Shown here piece after piece: positions 24,416-33,751 of a stretch of 64,000 nucleotides of DNA. Source of the DNA: Methanoculleus sp. UBA430 (lineage in GTDB: Archaea; Halobacteriota; Methanomicrobia; Methanomicrobiales; Methanoculleaceae). The DNA is taken from the NCBI RefSeq assembly GCF_002506585.1, contig NZ_DAXW01000011.1, forward strand, positions 454-64,453, read 5' to 3'. Position 1 is the stretch's first letter, and each line of letters begins with the position of its first letter. Made by a program: the position numbers and the translations under genes. Below the pieces are notes generated by a model. The model made no database searches. It was not told where the DNA came from and saw only the letters and a list, made by a program, of their open reading frames with translations.

Positions 24416-25255
24416 ATGGTAAATCTATCAAAGGCGCTGAAGGTGGTGCTCGTCGTGGCAGTCGTCCTCGCCGCACTCCTGTTCGGCTTCATAGCGCTGG
24501 TCATGGGGTCTCTGGACCGGTCCGCGGAAGAGAGTTTTCAGTCCTCCTACAGTTATGAACTGAAGATCTCCACGTCGGGCCCCATTGAGAATGCGGTCCT
24601 CCTGCTCCCCCTCCCGTCCCGCTACGATCCGGACTCCGGGACAAACGTGACTCCCGTCAACCTCTCTCGCGCCTATTTCCGCAACTTCGACAGGAGCGAT
24701 ATCTCGGTACGGATCGAGGATGTCGACGGGATTCCCATGCTGAACATCTCGGCCGACCGGCTCGCTCCCATCTACAAAAACCGCATCGAGCCGATAGCGA
24801 TCATGCCGGGGCAGAACGAGTCCGAACTCCCGGAGCCGACCCATATCTACTCCGACAGGTATTCGGCAGAGACGCCGGTGCTCGTCGATATGGAACTCTC
24901 CATGCTCGATACCGACCCCGGCCACGAGATCGAGACCAGAACCCCGGTAGGGGCCGAACCCCTCTTTATGCCGTACCGGGTCGTCGGCACCGTCAGCAGG
25001 TCCGACGACGAGTATTACTATCTGGGCCCCGGGGCGTCCGGGTATATCATCGAGGTGCCGGTAATCCTCTCGTTCGATGCGGCCGAAGGGAATGTTCTCA
25101 CCATCACATCGGAGTTTCACGGGAGAAACGAGTGGTGGGTTCTCGGCTGGCAGTATAACACCTATTTCGAGAGGATATCCCACGAGTTCAGGGGGCCGTG
25201 CAACGGCACTTACCCGGTGAGGGGCGTTCTCGTGACGGGCGAGGGTGTATACTGA
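24416..25255 (+). CDS. membrane-anchored extracellular protein of unknown function
   Basis: I do not recognise this 279-residue protein. One N-terminal membrane segment (VVLVVAVVLAALLFGFIALVMG, about 10-31) anchors a beta-rich external domain. That domain has several N-glycosylation-like NxS/T sites and paired tyrosine and tryptophan clusters such as DDEYYYLGPGASGYIIEVPV and NEWWVLGWQYNTYF. It has no lipobox and no second helix. It is divergent from the alpha/beta hydrolase; the ATG lies just downstream of a GATAGGCG sequence. Probably a surface protein. Confidence 0.65.
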   Translation: MVNLSKALKVVLVVAVVLAALLFGFIALVMGSLDRSAEESFQSSYSYELKISTSGPIENAVLLLPLPSRYDPDSGTNVTPVNLSRAYFRNFDRSDISVRIEDVDGIPMLNISADRLAPIYKNRIEPIAIMPGQNESELPEPTHIYSDRYSAETPVLVDMELSMLDTDPGHEIETRTPVGAEPLFMPYRVVGTVSRSDDEYYYLGPGASGYIIEVPVILSFDAAEGNVLTITSEFHGRNEWWVLGWQYNTYFERISHEFRGPCNGTYPVRGVLVTGEGVY

Positions 25256-25376
25256 GCCCCCTCACAGAGCCGCACCCCATAACGAAAACACTAAATACTC
25301 GCCTGAGATTCAAGAGTGAGTCAAGCGGGGTGAGTTCACGCACGATTCGGACTATCAACGCGACGCCTGGGACGAG

Positions 25377-26177
25377 GTGAATGCACGGCACCACCGCCAT
25401 CCGCTCAGGGCGGTGATCAGCGTCGACGACCTGAACAACGCCTACATCGACGGCAGCCAGAAGCGCCTCGTCTCAAGGGCGGTGAGGCTCGAGCCGCACT
25501 ACTCCGTGCTCGACTACGGGTGCGGCGTCGGCCGGTGGACGCTCTGGTTCGCCCCGCAGGTGCACCGCGTCGTCGGGGTGGACCTCTCGCCGAAGATGGT
25601 GGAAGCGGCACGGCAGGCGGCGGACGAGGCGGGCATCCAGAACGCCGAGCACCATGCCCTCGACGGCATGCCGCTGGCCTTCGAGGACGGCGTGTTCGAC
25701 CTCGTCAATGCCGTCTGGGTCCTGCGGTATATCGTCGACGACGACGAACTCGCACGCACCGTAGAGGAGATCTGCCGTGTTGTCCGGCCGGGGGGGTATG
25801 TCACGCTCATCGAGATGATCGCGAAGAATGAGCCGGAGTTCAAGGAGCACGAGGGCGATTTCAGCGGGGCGGCAGTGTACCGGAGGCTGGAGCAGTACCG
25901 GTCGCTCTTTGAGGGATGCGGCATGGCGATGAAGGTGAGCGCGGTCTCGAGCGCATCGCCCCTCTACTGGCCGTTCGTCGCCGTCCGCGACGCCGCAAGA
26001 CGCCGGGGCCTGCCGGACCCGTTCTCGTCCCTGGCTTCCTCGATCGTTTCTCTGAGCCTCGCGGGCGAGAGCCTGACGGCCGGGCTGATGCAGCTCCTGG
26101 CCGACCGCGACCTTGTCCGATGCCGGCACCGCTTCCTCTGCTTCAAGAAGCCTGAGGATGATGACACCGGCGGATAG
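25377..26177 (+). CDS. class I SAM-dependent methyltransferase with uncertain start
   Basis: The protein has SAM motif SVLDYGCGVGRWTLWFA, VVGVDLSPKMVEAARQA, GVFDLVNAVWVLRYIVDDDE and VVRPGGYVTLIEMIAKNE. The C-terminal third is specific to a small group and may bind the acceptor. The first usable start codon is GTG at 25377. However, the 15 codons before it in the same frame (EFTHDSDYQRDAWDEV) look coding and sit next to GGGGTGAG, so the true start may be an unusual codon near 25332. A TATA-like CTAAATACTC lies at 25291-25300. Function beyond methyl transfer is unknown. Confidence 0.8.
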   Translation: MNARHHRHPLRAVISVDDLNNAYIDGSQKRLVSRAVRLEPHYSVLDYGCGVGRWTLWFAPQVHRVVGVDLSPKMVEAARQAADEAGIQNAEHHALDGMPLAFEDGVFDLVNAVWVLRYIVDDDELARTVEEICRVVRPGGYVTLIEMIAKNEPEFKEHEGDFSGAAVYRRLEQYRSLFEGCGMAMKVSAVSSASPLYWPFVAVRDAARRRGLPDPFSSLASSIVSLSLAGESLTAGLMQLLADRDLVRCRHRFLCFKKPEDDDTGG

Positions 26178-26242
26178 CGGGGCACGGCGGGAACGCCCTC
26201 CTTGTAGGTCCCGATCATCCGCAGTTCTGCCGGTGAAGCGCC

Positions 26243-26632
26243 TCAACTACGCAGCATCGGGGAGTAGAACCAGAGCCCGGAGAGCTGGTGCGACTCGTCG
26301 CCCTTCCGGAAGACGAGCCGGAGACTCACCCCATCCTCCCGCTCGAAGTTCGCCCTGTAGGTTACGGTGATATACTCGCCCCTCTCCGTAACGACGGGGT
26401 TATCTCTGGAGACATAGAACCCTAACCTGGATGTGACGAATTCGCGGTACACCGTATACTTGCCTTCATCGAAGCCTAAAAGGACGTTGTCGGCGATCGG
26501 GTCCGCATATTCAAGCACCCGCGCCTTCTCCTCATCGGATACCACGGTCTCCTGGCTCATGCAGCCGCATGCAGAGACCCCGACAAGGATGACCAGAACG
26601 GCAAGCGACGATACCCGAGGGAGGTTCATCAT
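26243..26632 (-). CDS. DUF3887-type lipoprotein, short variant
   Basis: The 129-residue protein has a lipobox-like LVGVSACGC near residue 22, fit for membrane anchoring by lipid. The mature part begins MSQETVVSDEEKARVLEYAD and ends RKGDESHQLSGLWFYSPMLR. It is clearly paralogous to the 148-residue protein at 35938-36384, but lacks about 20 residues in the middle (between KYTVY and REFVTSRLG). The DUF3887 fold is a small alpha-beta domain of unknown function. The internal loss is in frame, so the protein may still be made. Two ATGs (26632 and 26629) lie side by side. Confidence 0.7.
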   Translation of the reverse strand: MMNLPRVSSLAVLVILVGVSACGCMSQETVVSDEEKARVLEYADPIADNVLLGFDEGKYTVYREFVTSRLGFYVSRDNPVVTERGEYITVTYRANFEREDGVSLRLVFRKGDESHQLSGLWFYSPMLRS

Positions 26633-26822
26633 ACAGAGTCGAACCGGGGGGTGATTAATTTGCGGGTCGGAACGCCGAGGGGTCGTGTTCGGCGGGGACG
26701 GCGCCACACTGATGGCAGGAGATCTCCTGGCCCCCTTCAAACCGCGTTGAAAACCCTTAGCGAACAACCATCCCTTCGACATAAAACACCTCTTTTTAAT
26801 CCCATACTGTGGAAGATCTATC

Positions 26823-27407
26823 ATGAGCGAAGACCCGAGTGGGCCGACCCCTGCCCCCGGAGGAGAAGCGGCCATGACGGACCGGAATACCGCCTCTTCC
26901 GGTGCGCCGGCCGTACCGCCTCGCGCCTCACGGACCGAATGGTACATGAACATCGCGATCGAGACCGCCCGGCGGTCGACCTGCATCCGGCGGTGCTACG
27001 GGGCGGTCGTGGTCAATTCCGCAGGAGAGATCGTCTCTACCGGGCACAACGGTGCGCCGCGGGGGGAGGCGCACTGCGATGAGCTGAACACCTGCATACG
27101 CAGGCAGTACAACATCCCCTCCGGCGAACGCTACGAGTTCTGCCGCTCGGTGCACGCGGAGATGAACGCGCTCCTGCAGGCGGGACGGGCCGCGGCAGGC
27201 TGTACGATGTACCTGGCCGGGTTCGAGCGCCTGACGGGAGCGCCCTCGTACGACCCGCCCTGCCTGATGTGCTCGAAGATGCTGGTGAATGCCGGCATCG
27301 GCAGGGTGGTCGTCAGGACACCGGAAGGGCTCGCGGAACTCGACCCGCAGGCGCTCTACCGGCAGCACCTGGATGGCGTGATCGCAAAAGTCTCGGGGAA
27401 GCAGTAG
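26823..27407 (+). CDS. deoxycytidylate/cytidine deaminase-family protein
   Basis: The 194-residue protein carries the zinc-dependent deaminase motif HAEMNALL (H111, E113) and PCLMC (C147, C150), with GYGAVVV-like CYGAVVVNSAGEI before it and TGHNGAPRGEAHCDEL between. The insert with paired cysteines (CDELNTCIRRQYN) is usual in dCMP deaminases, which supply dUMP for thymidylate synthesis. The first 35 residues are low in order and may not be translated, because a second ATG lies at codon 18. GGAAGATC precedes the chosen ATG. Confidence 0.87.
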   Translation: MSEDPSGPTPAPGGEAAMTDRNTASSGAPAVPPRASRTEWYMNIAIETARRSTCIRRCYGAVVVNSAGEIVSTGHNGAPRGEAHCDELNTCIRRQYNIPSGERYEFCRSVHAEMNALLQAGRAAAGCTMYLAGFERLTGAPSYDPPCLMCSKMLVNAGIGRVVVRTPEGLAELDPQALYRQHLDGVIAKVSGKQ

Positions 27408-27462
27408 GCACGTCCGGGACGGCCGCGGGCGGCGAGTCCAAAAAGGGAGATGATTCGAAGAA

Positions 27463-27706
27463 CTACTGCTTCACGATGACGACCGATTTGATCAGGTCCC
27501 CCGGCTCTTATCCTTCATCAGGAGAAGAGCCTCCTCCGGGTTATCAACGCCCTTAAAGACATGCGTCGCCATGAGCGACGGGCCCATGCGCCCGTGCATC
27601 ACCACCTCGGCCAGCCGCTCCATCCGCACCCTCCCGGGAGCGCATCCATCATAGTCTCGGCGTCGACGCCGGCTCCGCCGATCTGATCGCGGACCTGTTT
27701 TGGCAG
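27463..27706 (-). pseudogene. 3' relic of a zinc-type alcohol dehydrogenase
   Basis: Three reading frames in order give QVRDQIGGAGVDAETMMD, then MERLAEVVMHGRMGPSLMAT with VFKGVDNPEEALLLMKDK, then DLIKSVVIVKQ and a stop at 27463. Together they form the C-terminal part of a medium-chain (zinc-type) alcohol dehydrogenase with two frameshifts and no N-terminal half. The rest of the 27408-27951 gap holds no gene. It does have the promoter of the next kinase (GGTATAAAGG near 27834-27843). Confidence 0.7.
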
Positions 27707-27951
27707 TAGAGGGAGAGGCTCTCCCGAATCAACCGGGAGCGAGAGAATCCGCCGGTCATTCGTCGGTCTGCTCCATCATCTCGCGTGACACGTTCCCGGT
27801 TAACGATACTTCATAACCCCCGGCCCAGTGTTGGTATAAAGGCGTTTTTCCACCATACCCCAGAAGATCCTGCGTAGTTCCCGAGCGCTACCGTTATTAC
27901 TGCCTATGGAAAACTCATTGTTAGTGCTCGATATAGGAGCCCCCGGGTCAG

Positions 27952-29628
27952 ATGCCAGCGCCCCCAGAAGCCTCACGGACAAGGTCTGATCCCGTCGGAC
28001 AGGATGAGGTTCGACAGGACAGCCCTGCAAAGACCGAACGACTCGTCGAAGAGCGGATCAGCGAACTCCAGGCAGAGATCGATGCTCTTCGACGGGAGAA
28101 TGCAGAGCTCAGGCTGGCCGAGACCGAACGCAGGAGAGGCGAGGAGGCGCTGCGCAGGGAGAAGGAAGAGGTAGGTGCCATCCTGTCCGCGCTCGATACG
28201 GGGCAGTCCCTTGTCGAACCGGACATGACGATCGTGTGGCTCAACCAGAAGACCCGGGAATTTTTCCCTGAATATGAGCCCGTCGGGCAGAAATGCTACC
28301 GTCTATTCGAGGGCATGAGCGAACCGTGCGAGGTCTGTGCAGCCCGGACCGCCTTTGCGACGGGCGAGGTCACGAGGATAGAGAAGTATATCCCGCACCG
28401 TGGGCGCTGGTTCGGCATTGTGGCCCAGCCGGTGAAAGATGCATCCGGCCGGGTAACGCATGCGCTCGAGAGTTTCACCGACATCACCGAGCAGAAGCAG
28501 GCCGAGGCGAAACTCCGTGCCGTCATGGAACGAGAGCATTTGAGAGCCACCGAACTGGATGCGACGCTTGCATCGATCGCATCGGGCGTCATCATCTACA
28601 ATACCACCGGGACTATCGTTCGGATGAACGAAGCGGTGCGTAAGATGATCGACAGAGCGTCGGTATCTCTGGATCCAGTTCATTTCGAGGAGCGGCAGGC
28701 CGTCTTTGGGGTCCTGCGGGAGGATGGGACGCCGCTTCCTCTCGAAGCGACCCCCTACTACCGGGCGTTGCACGGCGAGACCGTGCAGGGAGAAGAGGTG
28801 ATGGTTACCCGCCTGAACCGGGAACCGCTCTGGGTGGACACGTCAGCAGCTCCTATCCGCGATGCCGCCGGTGCCGTCGTCGGAGCCATTGCCATCCTCA
28901 CGGATGTCACTGAGCGCAAACGTGTACAGGAAGCGCTCAGACATCATACTGAAGAACTCACCCGGCTTCACCGCGAACTGGAGACCGCGAATCGGGAGGC
29001 GAACCTCTACCTGGACATCCTGACGCATGATATCGGCAACACCGAGAACGTCTCGAACCTCTATGCCGACCTCTTGATCGAATCCCTGGAGGGAGAAGCA
29101 GCCGGATACGTTAAGAAACTGCAGCGCAGCGTCCGCAAAAGCATCGAGATCCTGGGCACCGTCTCCACGATCCGCCGGATATATGAGGCTTCACCGGATC
29201 TCAAAGAGACCGATCTAGACGTGGCAATCCGGGGAGCGATCGAGGGGTTCCCCACCGGCGCCATCTACCATAACGGGGCCTGTCATCAGGTCCTGGCAGA
29301 CGACCTGCTCCCCGAGGTCTTCAACAACCTCATCGGCAATGCCATCAAGCACGGCGGCCCTGATGTCAGGATCGCGATCCGGGTTGAAGAGTGCGACGAC
29401 GAAGTCCGGATCTCGGTGGAGGATACCGGTCGGGGCGTGCCGGATGAGGACAAAAAAGCAATCTTCCACCGATACGAACAGCAAAAACGCGGGGTCGGGG
29501 AAGGGCTCGGACTCTACCTCGTGCAGATCCTGGTGGAGCGCTACGGAGGACGGGTCTGGGCCGACGACCGGGTGCCGGGCACCCCCGGGGAAGGAGCAGC
29601 GTTCCGGTTTACCCTGAAGAAGGCATGA
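27952..29628 (+). CDS. cytosolic PAS-PAS sensor histidine kinase
   Basis: The 558-residue protein has no membrane segment. After a coiled coil (about 20-65) it has a first PAS with a cysteine cluster (CYRLFEGMSEPCEVCAA), a second PAS (YNTTGTIVRMNEAVRK) and the H-box LTHDIGNTENVSN. The ATPase ends in NLIGNAIKHG, EDTGRGVPDEDKKAIFHRYE and GLGLYLVQILVERYGGRVW. The cysteine cluster could hold a metal or heme for redox sensing, but I cannot prove that. The ATG at 27952 has GGAG about 12 bases upstream. A decayed copy of the end of such a kinase lies at 36489. Confidence 0.88.
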   Translation: MPAPPEASRTRSDPVGQDEVRQDSPAKTERLVEERISELQAEIDALRRENAELRLAETERRRGEEALRREKEEVGAILSALDTGQSLVEPDMTIVWLNQKTREFFPEYEPVGQKCYRLFEGMSEPCEVCAARTAFATGEVTRIEKYIPHRGRWFGIVAQPVKDASGRVTHALESFTDITEQKQAEAKLRAVMEREHLRATELDATLASIASGVIIYNTTGTIVRMNEAVRKMIDRASVSLDPVHFEERQAVFGVLREDGTPLPLEATPYYRALHGETVQGEEVMVTRLNREPLWVDTSAAPIRDAAGAVVGAIAILTDVTERKRVQEALRHHTEELTRLHRELETANREANLYLDILTHDIGNTENVSNLYADLLIESLEGEAAGYVKKLQRSVRKSIEILGTVSTIRRIYEASPDLKETDLDVAIRGAIEGFPTGAIYHNGACHQVLADDLLPEVFNNLIGNAIKHGGPDVRIAIRVEECDDEVRISVEDTGRGVPDEDKKAIFHRYEQQKRGVGEGLGLYLVQILVERYGGRVWADDRVPGTPGEGAAFRFTLKKA

Positions 29629-29693
29629 GAGAAGCACGGAGCGGAGCGCAGCCGCCACAGCCGTGAGGCCGGCAACGGGGGGGGGCGAGTCTC

Positions 29694-30269
29694 CTACCGG
29701 TCGTTCCGTGCAGCGATAACGGAGAACCCGGCCATCGAGTCGATCGCTATGACGCGAAGTCCGGTGTGCCTGAGAAACCCTTGAACCTCACCCGACGAAT
29801 ACAACCGGGCGCGGGAGAGGAACCGGTGCTTTCCCTTCTCGTGCAGGTATTTTTGTGCAACCTCCCCCTCGCGCTCGAGAAACCCGATCACGAGGGTCCC
29901 CTGCGGGACGAGGATCCGGCGGATCTCCTGGAATGCCGGAACCGGGTCGTCAAGGAAACAGATAACCGTCACCATCAAGACTGACGAGCATGACCCGCCC
30001 CGGAGCGGGATCGATTCCGCCCGCCCGCGGATGACCTCAACCCCCCGTCCCCGCGCCATCCGGCCGAGGGCTCGCGAGGGCTCAAGCCCGAGCGGGACAC
30101 CGAGGGGTGCGGCAAACCGCCCGGACCCGACGCCCACCTCGAGGGCACGAGAGTCCGGGCGAGGGAAGAGGCGCCGGATCCGGGCGAGTTCCGCGCGGTA
30201 CCCGGCCTGATGCTCCTCAAACCAGCGATCGTATTCTTCGGCGAATCGTTCGAATACGTCTTCGGGCAT
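29694..30269 (-). CDS. class I SAM-dependent methyltransferase
   Basis: The 191-residue protein begins MPEDVFERFAEEYDRWFEEH and has SAM motif ALEVGVGSGRFAAPLGV, GRAESIPLRGGSCSSVLMVT and IRRILVPQGTLVIGFLE. It resembles small methyltransferase-11 proteins. I chose the ATG at 30269 because GGGGGA lies five bases upstream; the next in-frame ATG at 30290 overlaps the neighbouring gene. Substrate unknown. Confidence 0.83.
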   Translation of the reverse strand: MPEDVFERFAEEYDRWFEEHQAGYRAELARIRRLFPRPDSRALEVGVGSGRFAAPLGVPLGLEPSRALGRMARGRGVEVIRGRAESIPLRGGSCSSVLMVTVICFLDDPVPAFQEIRRILVPQGTLVIGFLEREGEVAQKYLHEKGKHRFLSRARLYSSGEVQGFLRHTGLRVIAIDSMAGFSVIAARNDR

Positions 30270-30279
30270 TTTTCCCCCG

Positions 30280-30597
30280 TTAATGTCCATACAGGTGTTC
30301 TTTCACCCGTTTCCCGACCCCCTGCTCCCTCCGCCTCAGCACCCGGAGATCCGTTCCTTCCTCGCGGTAGGAGGAGAAAAGGAGATGGAGGAAGTCCACC
30401 GTCAGGTGCATGACCTCCTTTTTGAACCTGACCTCAACGGTAGTATCCCCGGCAAGGCCCCTGATGGAGAACCAATCGGGCTTCTCGAACCTGTAGAAGC
30501 CCTCGCCGAGGTTGGGGAGCGCTTCAACCTCCCCGAAGTTCCCGAGGTAGGCAAAGAACCCCGCCGGGACCGGGTCACTGAGGAGGAACTCCTTCAT
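30280..30597 (-). CDS. hypothetical protein in class V aminotransferase operon
   Basis: The 105-residue protein begins MKEFLLSDPVPAGFFAYLGN and is not recognised. It has GEGFYRFEKPDWFSIRGLAG and a C-terminal basic, arginine-rich tail. No membrane segment or motif is apparent. It sits between the aminotransferase gene and the methyltransferase, all on one strand with small gaps or overlap, so it is probably in the same transcript. A longer frame from 30657 would overlap the aminotransferase end and looks less likely. Confidence 0.6.
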   Translation of the reverse strand: MKEFLLSDPVPAGFFAYLGNFGEVEALPNLGEGFYRFEKPDWFSIRGLAGDTTVEVRFKKEVMHLTVDFLHLLFSSYREEGTDLRVLRRREQGVGKRVKEHLYGH

Positions 30598-30619
30598 GAA
30601 CGAGCCGTCGGCACAGGAT

Positions 30620-31789
30620 TTATGGCGAACCGAACGAAGAATTCGCATGTTGTGCAATCTCCTTTACTGCTCGTGCGGCAATCCGGCACTCTTCGTCCGT
30701 GGTGAACCAGGAGAGACTGAGCCGTACAGAGCCAGTCCCCCCGTCAATCGCCCGATGAACGAGGGGCGCACAGTGCAGCCTCGTGCGGGCGACGATCCCG
30801 TAGGCCCGGGCCAGGATAAATCCCACGTCGTCGTTCTCCATCCCATGGATGTTGAACGAGACGATTGGAAGGAGGGGGGACTCGTTGTAGATCGTGATGT
30901 TTGGTTCTTCCTTCAACTCCCCGACGAGAAACGCCATCTGGCGCTCTGCCTTCTCTGCGATGGCGTTCACCCCTACCGACGCGACATAGTTCACCCCGGC
31001 CGCGAGAGCCGCAAGGCCGGGGTAGTTGTGGGTCCCGGACTCGAACCGCTCCGGCATCTCGTGGGGCTGGTAGAGCAAGAAGGAGTCCGTCCCGGTCCCC
31101 CCGTAGCGGACGGGGGCGATCGAGTCCGGGTCTCGCAGGTAGAATCCGCCGGTACCGGGGATGCCGAAGAAGCCTTTATGGCCGGTGAAGACGTAGGCAT
31201 CGACCGGGAGGTCCCGGAGGTTGATAGGGATGTGGCCGGCAGTCTGGGCCCCGTCGACGATGAAGAAGATGCCGTGGTCGTACAGGACTTCGCCGATGCG
31301 GGAGACGTCCTGCACCGACCCGAGCACGTTGCTCCCGTGGGCCGTGACCATGAGCCGGGTCTCGGGCGTGATGGCCGGTTCAACCGTATCGGGGCGGACG
31401 GCGCCGTCCTCGAAGGGGAGGACCGTCAGCTGGATACGGCCCTGCCGCTCGAGCTCGTGAAGCGGCCGGAGAACCGAGTTGTGGTCGAGTTCGGTCGTGA
31501 TAACATGGCAGCCATCCCCATTGGCGGCAAGAAAACCCTGGATGAGGACATTTAAGGAGTCGGTCGCGTTCTGGGTGAAGATTACGTGCTCCGGCGGACC
31601 TGCGGCAAGGAGACCTGAGAGCGCCTCCCGTGCCAGTGAGATGTAGTCCTCACCCTGGCTGCCGGTGGTCCTTCCCGACCCGAAAACAGGGAGGACAAGC
31701 GATTGCCTGACGGCCTCCAGCACCTCCGGGGGCTTCGGCCAGGTTGTGGCGGCGTTGTTTAAGTAGATGATCGTCGGTCTATCTGCCAT
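30620..31789 (-). CDS. cysteine desulfurase-family class V aminotransferase
   Basis: The 389-residue PLP enzyme has YLNNAATTWPKPPEVLEAV, FTQNATDSLNVLI, TELDHNSVLRPL, VDGAQTAGHIPINL and the PLP lysine K205 in FTGHKGFFG. RLHCAPLVHRA near the end carries the cysteine that receives sulfur in this cysteine desulfurase-like branch. It would release sulfur from cysteine for cofactor or cluster synthesis. The partner scaffold gene is absent here. The start is the ATG at 31789, preceded only by weakly purine-rich sequence. Confidence 0.87.
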   Translation of the reverse strand: MADRPTIIYLNNAATTWPKPPEVLEAVRQSLVLPVFGSGRTTGSQGEDYISLAREALSGLLAAGPPEHVIFTQNATDSLNVLIQGFLAANGDGCHVITTELDHNSVLRPLHELERQGRIQLTVLPFEDGAVRPDTVEPAITPETRLMVTAHGSNVLGSVQDVSRIGEVLYDHGIFFIVDGAQTAGHIPINLRDLPVDAYVFTGHKGFFGIPGTGGFYLRDPDSIAPVRYGGTGTDSFLLYQPHEMPERFESGTHNYPGLAALAAGVNYVASVGVNAIAEKAERQMAFLVGELKEEPNITIYNESPLLPIVSFNIHGMENDDVGFILARAYGIVARTRLHCAPLVHRAIDGGTGSVRLSLSWFTTDEECRIAARAVKEIAQHANSSFGSP

Positions 31790-32034
31790 AAGACTTGTTT
31801 TTTAGTGGATCTCTGCGACCAAAAAGAGATCGCTCCGAGCACTTCGCAATACGTACCCTGCTGATGCCGTACACGCATCTTCGTCGCAATAACTGCCGGG
31901 GGGGTGAGGGAGGCGGTAGAACTTGCCCGGCATCCAGGACCAGGCCGGTCTCAACGAGGTTCGCGTCCGCTACCCGGATCAAAGGGTGGCATCCCGACGT
32001 ACGACCCGAACCAGGATTGACGGTCGGGTCTCTG

Positions 32035-33303
32035 TCACGGGCTGCGCCGCCTCCGGATGAGATAAACCAGTATGCCTGCCAGCATGACGGCACTCCCGAT
32101 GCCGACGGCTGTTGCCGGCAGCGTAAACGCAAGCACGAGACAGCCCAGAAGGCCAGGTACCGCGAGGGATCGCCCATACAACCTCTCCTGCTCAGTTAGG
32201 GTGTATGCAGAGAGGTTCGTGACCGCATAGTACAGCAGCACGGTGAAGGAACTGAACCCAACTGCCGCACGGAGATCGACGAGCATCACCACCACAACCA
32301 GGATTACGCCGACCGTCGCTTCAGAGAGGTGCGGAACCCTGTGTATCGGGTGAACCCGGGCGAGGTATGAAGGCATGTCATGGTCAGCCGCCATGGCAAA
32401 GAGCATCCGGCTGATGCCCGCCATCAGAGAGAGCAGCACCCCGAGCGTCGCAAAGGTCGAACCGATTCTGACGATCCACTGCCACTGGCCAAAACCTGCC
32501 CCGGCGAGCGCCGTCACCAGGGGTGCATCGGAGCGGGAGAGCAGATCGGGCCCGACAAGGAGCAACGCCGAGATGGCGACGGCGGCATAAACGACCAGGG
32601 TGACGCTCAGGCCCAGTATGATTGCCCATGGGATAGACGTCTTCGGGTCTTTGACTTCTTCGCCCAGGGTAGCGATTCTCGAGTATCCGGCAAACGCAAA
32701 GAACCAGATTCCGGCAGACTGTAAGATCCCATATACGCCGTTCGGGCCCAGGACCGGGCGCAGGTTGCTGAGCGCCGGCTCGCCGACAAGCAGGAGGAGA
32801 ACGATCACGGCCAGGGAGAGCAGAACTACCGAGACGATGATCTTCGTGGCGCCGGCGGTCTTTTGAATCCCGAAGAAATTCAGCACCGTGAATGCGATCA
32901 CCGCCCCTGCGGCAAGATACCGCGCATACTCCGGGATCAGGTAGTAGCCGAAGGTGAGCGCGACCGCAGAGCAGCTCGCGAACTTGCCGACGACGAAACC
33001 CCAGCCCGCGACCCAGGCCCAGAACTCGTTCAACCGTTCTCCGGCATACACATAGGTGCCACCCGAAGCGGGATACAGACGGGCGAGCTGTGCCGAAGAA
33101 CTGGCATTGAAGTACGCCACAGTGGCCGCAATCGCGAGGCCAAGAACCAGCCCTGCCCCGGCTGCAGCCGCCGCCGGTGCAAGAGCCGTGAAGATCCCGG
33201 CCCCGATCATGGAGCCGAGTCCGATGAAGATGGCATCTCCCGTATTCAGCGTTCGCGAGAGCCTGCTCGCCTGAATTCCGCCGTGCGGCACCATTTCTGC
33301 CAT
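32035..33303 (-). CDS. APC-family amino acid permease
   Basis: The 422-residue protein has about 12 membrane segments and the APC signature GDAIFIGLGSMIGAGIFTAL at residues 22-41. Later blocks are SGGTYVYAGERLNEFWAW and FFAFAGYSRIATLGEEVKDP, also typical. It likely transports amino acids by proton symport or exchange. The ATG at 33303 follows TGTGGAG. Upstream in-frame extension to 33630 looks non-coding. It is divergent from the large catalase. Confidence 0.9.
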   Translation of the reverse strand: MAEMVPHGGIQASRLSRTLNTGDAIFIGLGSMIGAGIFTALAPAAAAAGAGLVLGLAIAATVAYFNASSSAQLARLYPASGGTYVYAGERLNEFWAWVAGWGFVVGKFASCSAVALTFGYYLIPEYARYLAAGAVIAFTVLNFFGIQKTAGATKIIVSVVLLSLAVIVLLLLVGEPALSNLRPVLGPNGVYGILQSAGIWFFAFAGYSRIATLGEEVKDPKTSIPWAIILGLSVTLVVYAAVAISALLLVGPDLLSRSDAPLVTALAGAGFGQWQWIVRIGSTFATLGVLLSLMAGISRMLFAMAADHDMPSYLARVHPIHRVPHLSEATVGVILVVVVMLVDLRAAVGFSSFTVLLYYAVTNLSAYTLTEQERLYGRSLAVPGLLGCLVLAFTLPATAVGIGSAVMLAGILVYLIRRRRSP

Positions 33304-33751
33304 ATTATTCTCCACACTCGCGACAGAGACGGGGATCGGCGACTGCTTGATACCCGCGAGACATCCATGGGTCCCACTGTCACCAGGGCGCAATGTAGGG
33401 AGGTACGATACGTTAACCGTTCTGTCGCGCAAGAGAGGTCTCCTCCAGGAGCACCGATACCGTGAGCGAGCGGGGGAGAGCGCCCGGCTGGACGTGCAGA
33501 CACCTCTCTCCCGCTGCCCACCACGGCCGTGCCGGGAGGAGGGTCCGGGCCGGCCGTGGTCGGGAATACCCGGGGAAGACGGCAGTCTTACCGGAGAAAC
33601 CGGTTTTTCAGGGAAATTCGGGTAAAGCAACCGCTCTGCACGCCTGCCTCCGGCGTGCAGTTACTTTTATGATGACCCACCGGGATGTGGGGGCACGCCG
33701 GGGGATCAGCGGTACGATCGGCCGGGGCACGAGGGTTGCAGGTGAGAGAGT
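33304..33751. promoter_or_regulatory. long divergent promoter region of permease and catalase genes
   Basis: The 448-base gap has no gene that I can support. A perfect 9-base inverted repeat at 33636-33660 and a TATA-like TTTTAT at 33665-33670 lie before the catalase gene, giving an expected start of transcription near 33692. The middle of the gap is GC-rich with no readable signal. Confidence 0.5.
33636..33660. promoter_or_regulatory. inverted repeat upstream of catalase promoter
   Basis: Arms CTGCACGCC and GGCGTGCAG (9 bases each, perfect) surround a 7-base loop TGCCTCC. The repeat ends immediately before GTTACTTTTAT, so a bound protein would touch the TATA region. It could be an activator or repressor site, or part of a terminator for a lost upstream gene. 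Confidence 0.4.
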
